DNA of 64,000 nucleotides from Azolla caroliniana (lineage: Eukaryota; Polypodiophyta). The DNA lies in the NCBI GenBank assembly GCA_043228905.1, contig JBHGNT010000004.1:4588001-4652000 (forward strand). Direction: 5' to 3'. Both the position numbers and the translations under genes were made by a program. The notes below the pieces were generated by a model. It ran no database searches. It saw only the letters and a list, made by a program, of their open reading frames with translations, and was not told the origin of the DNA. Of this stretch, positions 57,226-64,000 are shown one piece after another. Numbering within the stretch: position 1 is the stretch's first letter; every line of letters begins with the position of its first letter.

Positions 57226-58086
57226 TTAATCACCATCGTGCATGCTCATACTCATATGTTGGATCTTGTTGTGTGTTTTTGTCTTTATTTAACTGCCAAA
57301 AATTAAGCTTTTACAAGCATTTCATATATCAATTGACTTGGTTGCGTGCTTTTGTCTTACCAAAAATTAAGATTTTACAAGCATCTCATGTATCAAATGT
57401 CTTGATTGTTATAGAGATATTCAGACCCCCCCCCATCTCTATCTAGTATGTAGTTTAGTGGCAAGTTCATTCCTTCTTAACATGGAGTTCATGATAAGTT
57501 ATTTCACATCCATATTATGGTCTTACAAGCACTCAAAATAAACCCACAAAACATCAAATAGAAATGCGTAGTGGACTTTGGAGCGCTTACAAGCACTCGA
57601 AATAAAGAACAAAATAGTGAAGTGGGACGTTTCTAAGTTGTAGGCAATCAAATAAAATTTGCTTGAGAAGCTAACTCCAAGGAGTTGGTTTTGAGCAAAG
57701 AGCATACAATTATGGGCCATCGGCAGTAGGATCGTCAAACTCGACTTTTCACACATGTCTCTCTTACAACATCAAAGCATGGGACTATTGATAAGTTACA
57801 TTCATGGCAAGTTACCATTGTTTTCTCTTGTGCAAGGTGAACATCGGTCTTATGACTGCATTACATGGGTCAAAACTACCTTTTGAAACAATTCTAACTT
57901 GATAGAGAACAATGATCGATAGATCATTTAGTATCAAAGAGTTTGTGTTTGATCGAATCAAATCTCCTACAAAGTGCATTGCATAAATACACACAAGACA
58001 TGTAAGAGTTCTTAAAAAAAACAATATCGATTAAAAATCGAGTTTGGGAGTGGCGACCAGCAAGGGTATCTTTTGTTGACGCTTAA

Positions 58087-58118
<32 letters not shown>

Positions 58119-58320
58119 CACGATTGCCAGGTGTCAAGAACATATACACAGTCTGGCACGATTCGAAGGATTATGTATAAATAATGGGATGTGATTGAGA
58201 GTGCAATGCTTACCTTCCATAGTATTATTATTATTAGTAGTAGTATTAATATAATTAAGAAAAAGTGGAAGGAGTTTGGATTAGAGCAGGAGGGCATCAA
58301 CGGTGATGGATTGTTCCAAA
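57226..58320. other. AT-rich intergenic DNA
   Basis: A 64-bp unit (ccaaaaattaag...) is present twice, at 57296 and 57360. (GA)n at 58087-58111. No gene recognised. Confidence 0.55.
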
Positions 58321-58360
58321 TCGGGTGGCATCAGAGCTGGAGGTGGCATCAGCGTTCGTG

Positions 58361-58493
58361 CCACGTGGCTAGCCACACACGCTCATGGGCTGACGTGGCC
58401 CGGAGGCCGTCCTACGTGGCACCCGAGTAGGCTCCGAGCTGGCCGTTTCAGCTGACGTGGCCGGCTCTGCTTTTCGCCCGGGTCTCCACGTCA
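58361..58493. promoter_or_regulatory. Cluster of five ACGT-core elements upstream of the NDR kinase gene
   Basis: CCACGTGG (58361-58368), TGACGTGG (58391-58398), CTACGTGG (58412-58419), TGACGTGG (58453-58460) and CCACGTCA, the reverse complement of TGACGTGG (58486-58493). They lie 430-565 bases before the ATG at 58926 in a GC-rich patch unlike the flanking AT-rich DNA. Such sites bind bZIP factors (G-box/C-box hybrids, ABRE-like). Confidence 0.75.
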
Positions 58494-58925
58494 CCATATT
58501 AAATTTGCTTTTCTTCTTTTTTGGCTCTGCTTTCGATTACACACGATTACACAGTGATAAGAAAATCGGCTTGTCAGTCTTCTTCTTCTTCTTCTTCTTC
58601 TTCTTTCTCTGTCTGTCTGCCTGTCTCTCCAGCCTGGCTATGGCGGTAGCCAGCAGCATTCCACCACATCCTTGAAATTTCGAACTTCTGAATTTTCCAA
58701 ATCGCAGAGACGCTACTCCTCTCTCTCTCTCTCTCTCTCTCTCTCCGTTTCCCGTTTCTTGCTTCCTCCCTTTCTACATTGTCCCCGTTTCGACCTCTTA
58801 AACTGCCTTTTGCCGGGAAATTTCTTGCCGTTTCGACCCCGCATCTATTTGCTGGGAATTCCTTTCCGTTTCCCCCCGATCTGTATCCTCAGGAAACACC
58901 TGTCTTTCAGAAAGGAAGAGGAGCA

Positions 58926-64000
<5,075 letters not shown>

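Overview
The window reads as nuclear DNA of a land plant. It carries a GPI-anchored lipid-transfer protein, an NDR-type AGC kinase and a chloroplast-targeted DUF2358 protein. Each has GT-AG introns, and they sit in a sea of LTR and non-LTR retrotransposons. I cannot name the species. One LINE clade (38.6-40.4 kb and 45.2-46.0 kb) recalls elements I associate with ferns, lycophytes and bryophytes, but that is a weak hint. By length, host genes cover roughly a tenth of the window.

Left third (1-24.4 kb): nested transposons. A GC-rich Ty3/Gypsy element (A, 1-1934) lies against a decayed Copia element (to 5113). Next comes LINE-1 (+), split by a 466-bp solo-LTR-like insert. LINE-2 (-) is split twice, by a non-autonomous gag-only LTR element (8989-14685) and by a hAT-type MITE (15473-15977). 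LINE-3 (+) is split by Gypsy B, a full-length chromodomain element with nearly identical LTRs (18254-23576). In four cases (solo LTR, gag-only element, MITE, Gypsy B) removing the insert plus one target duplication rejoins the LINE reading frame, so the insertion points are known to a few bases.

Middle (24.4-48.6 kb): AT-rich, gene-poor DNA. It holds a 375-bp tandem duplication, an intronless cyclophilin (27286-27789, -), the five-exon DUF2358/NTF2-like plastid protein gene (33345-34950, +) with two G-boxes upstream, a decayed Gypsy relic (37.1-38.1 kb), two minus-strand LINE relics, and a minus-strand non-autonomous LTR element (40808-43586) built round about 25 tandem units.

Right part (48.6-64 kb): inverted tetranucleotide microsatellites, then a three-exon LTPG gene (49398-50255, +). 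Three further LTR elements follow: one with 160-bp LTRs, a TRIM-like repeat pair, and a Tat/Athila-like Gypsy whose integrase C-terminal domain is duplicated in frame. The last part is an NDR/LATS-family kinase gene (58926 to beyond the window end), preceded by five ACGT-core promoter motifs. The kinase gene also has a stop-free, multiple-of-three intron and a decayed copy of one of its own exons inside its largest intron.

The four host genes have no evident joint pathway; they are unrelated genes spaced by transposons. The points most worth a second look are the repeated module in the gag-only LTR element, the exon relic and exitron-like intron of the kinase gene, the promoter motif cluster, and the duplicated integrase domain.
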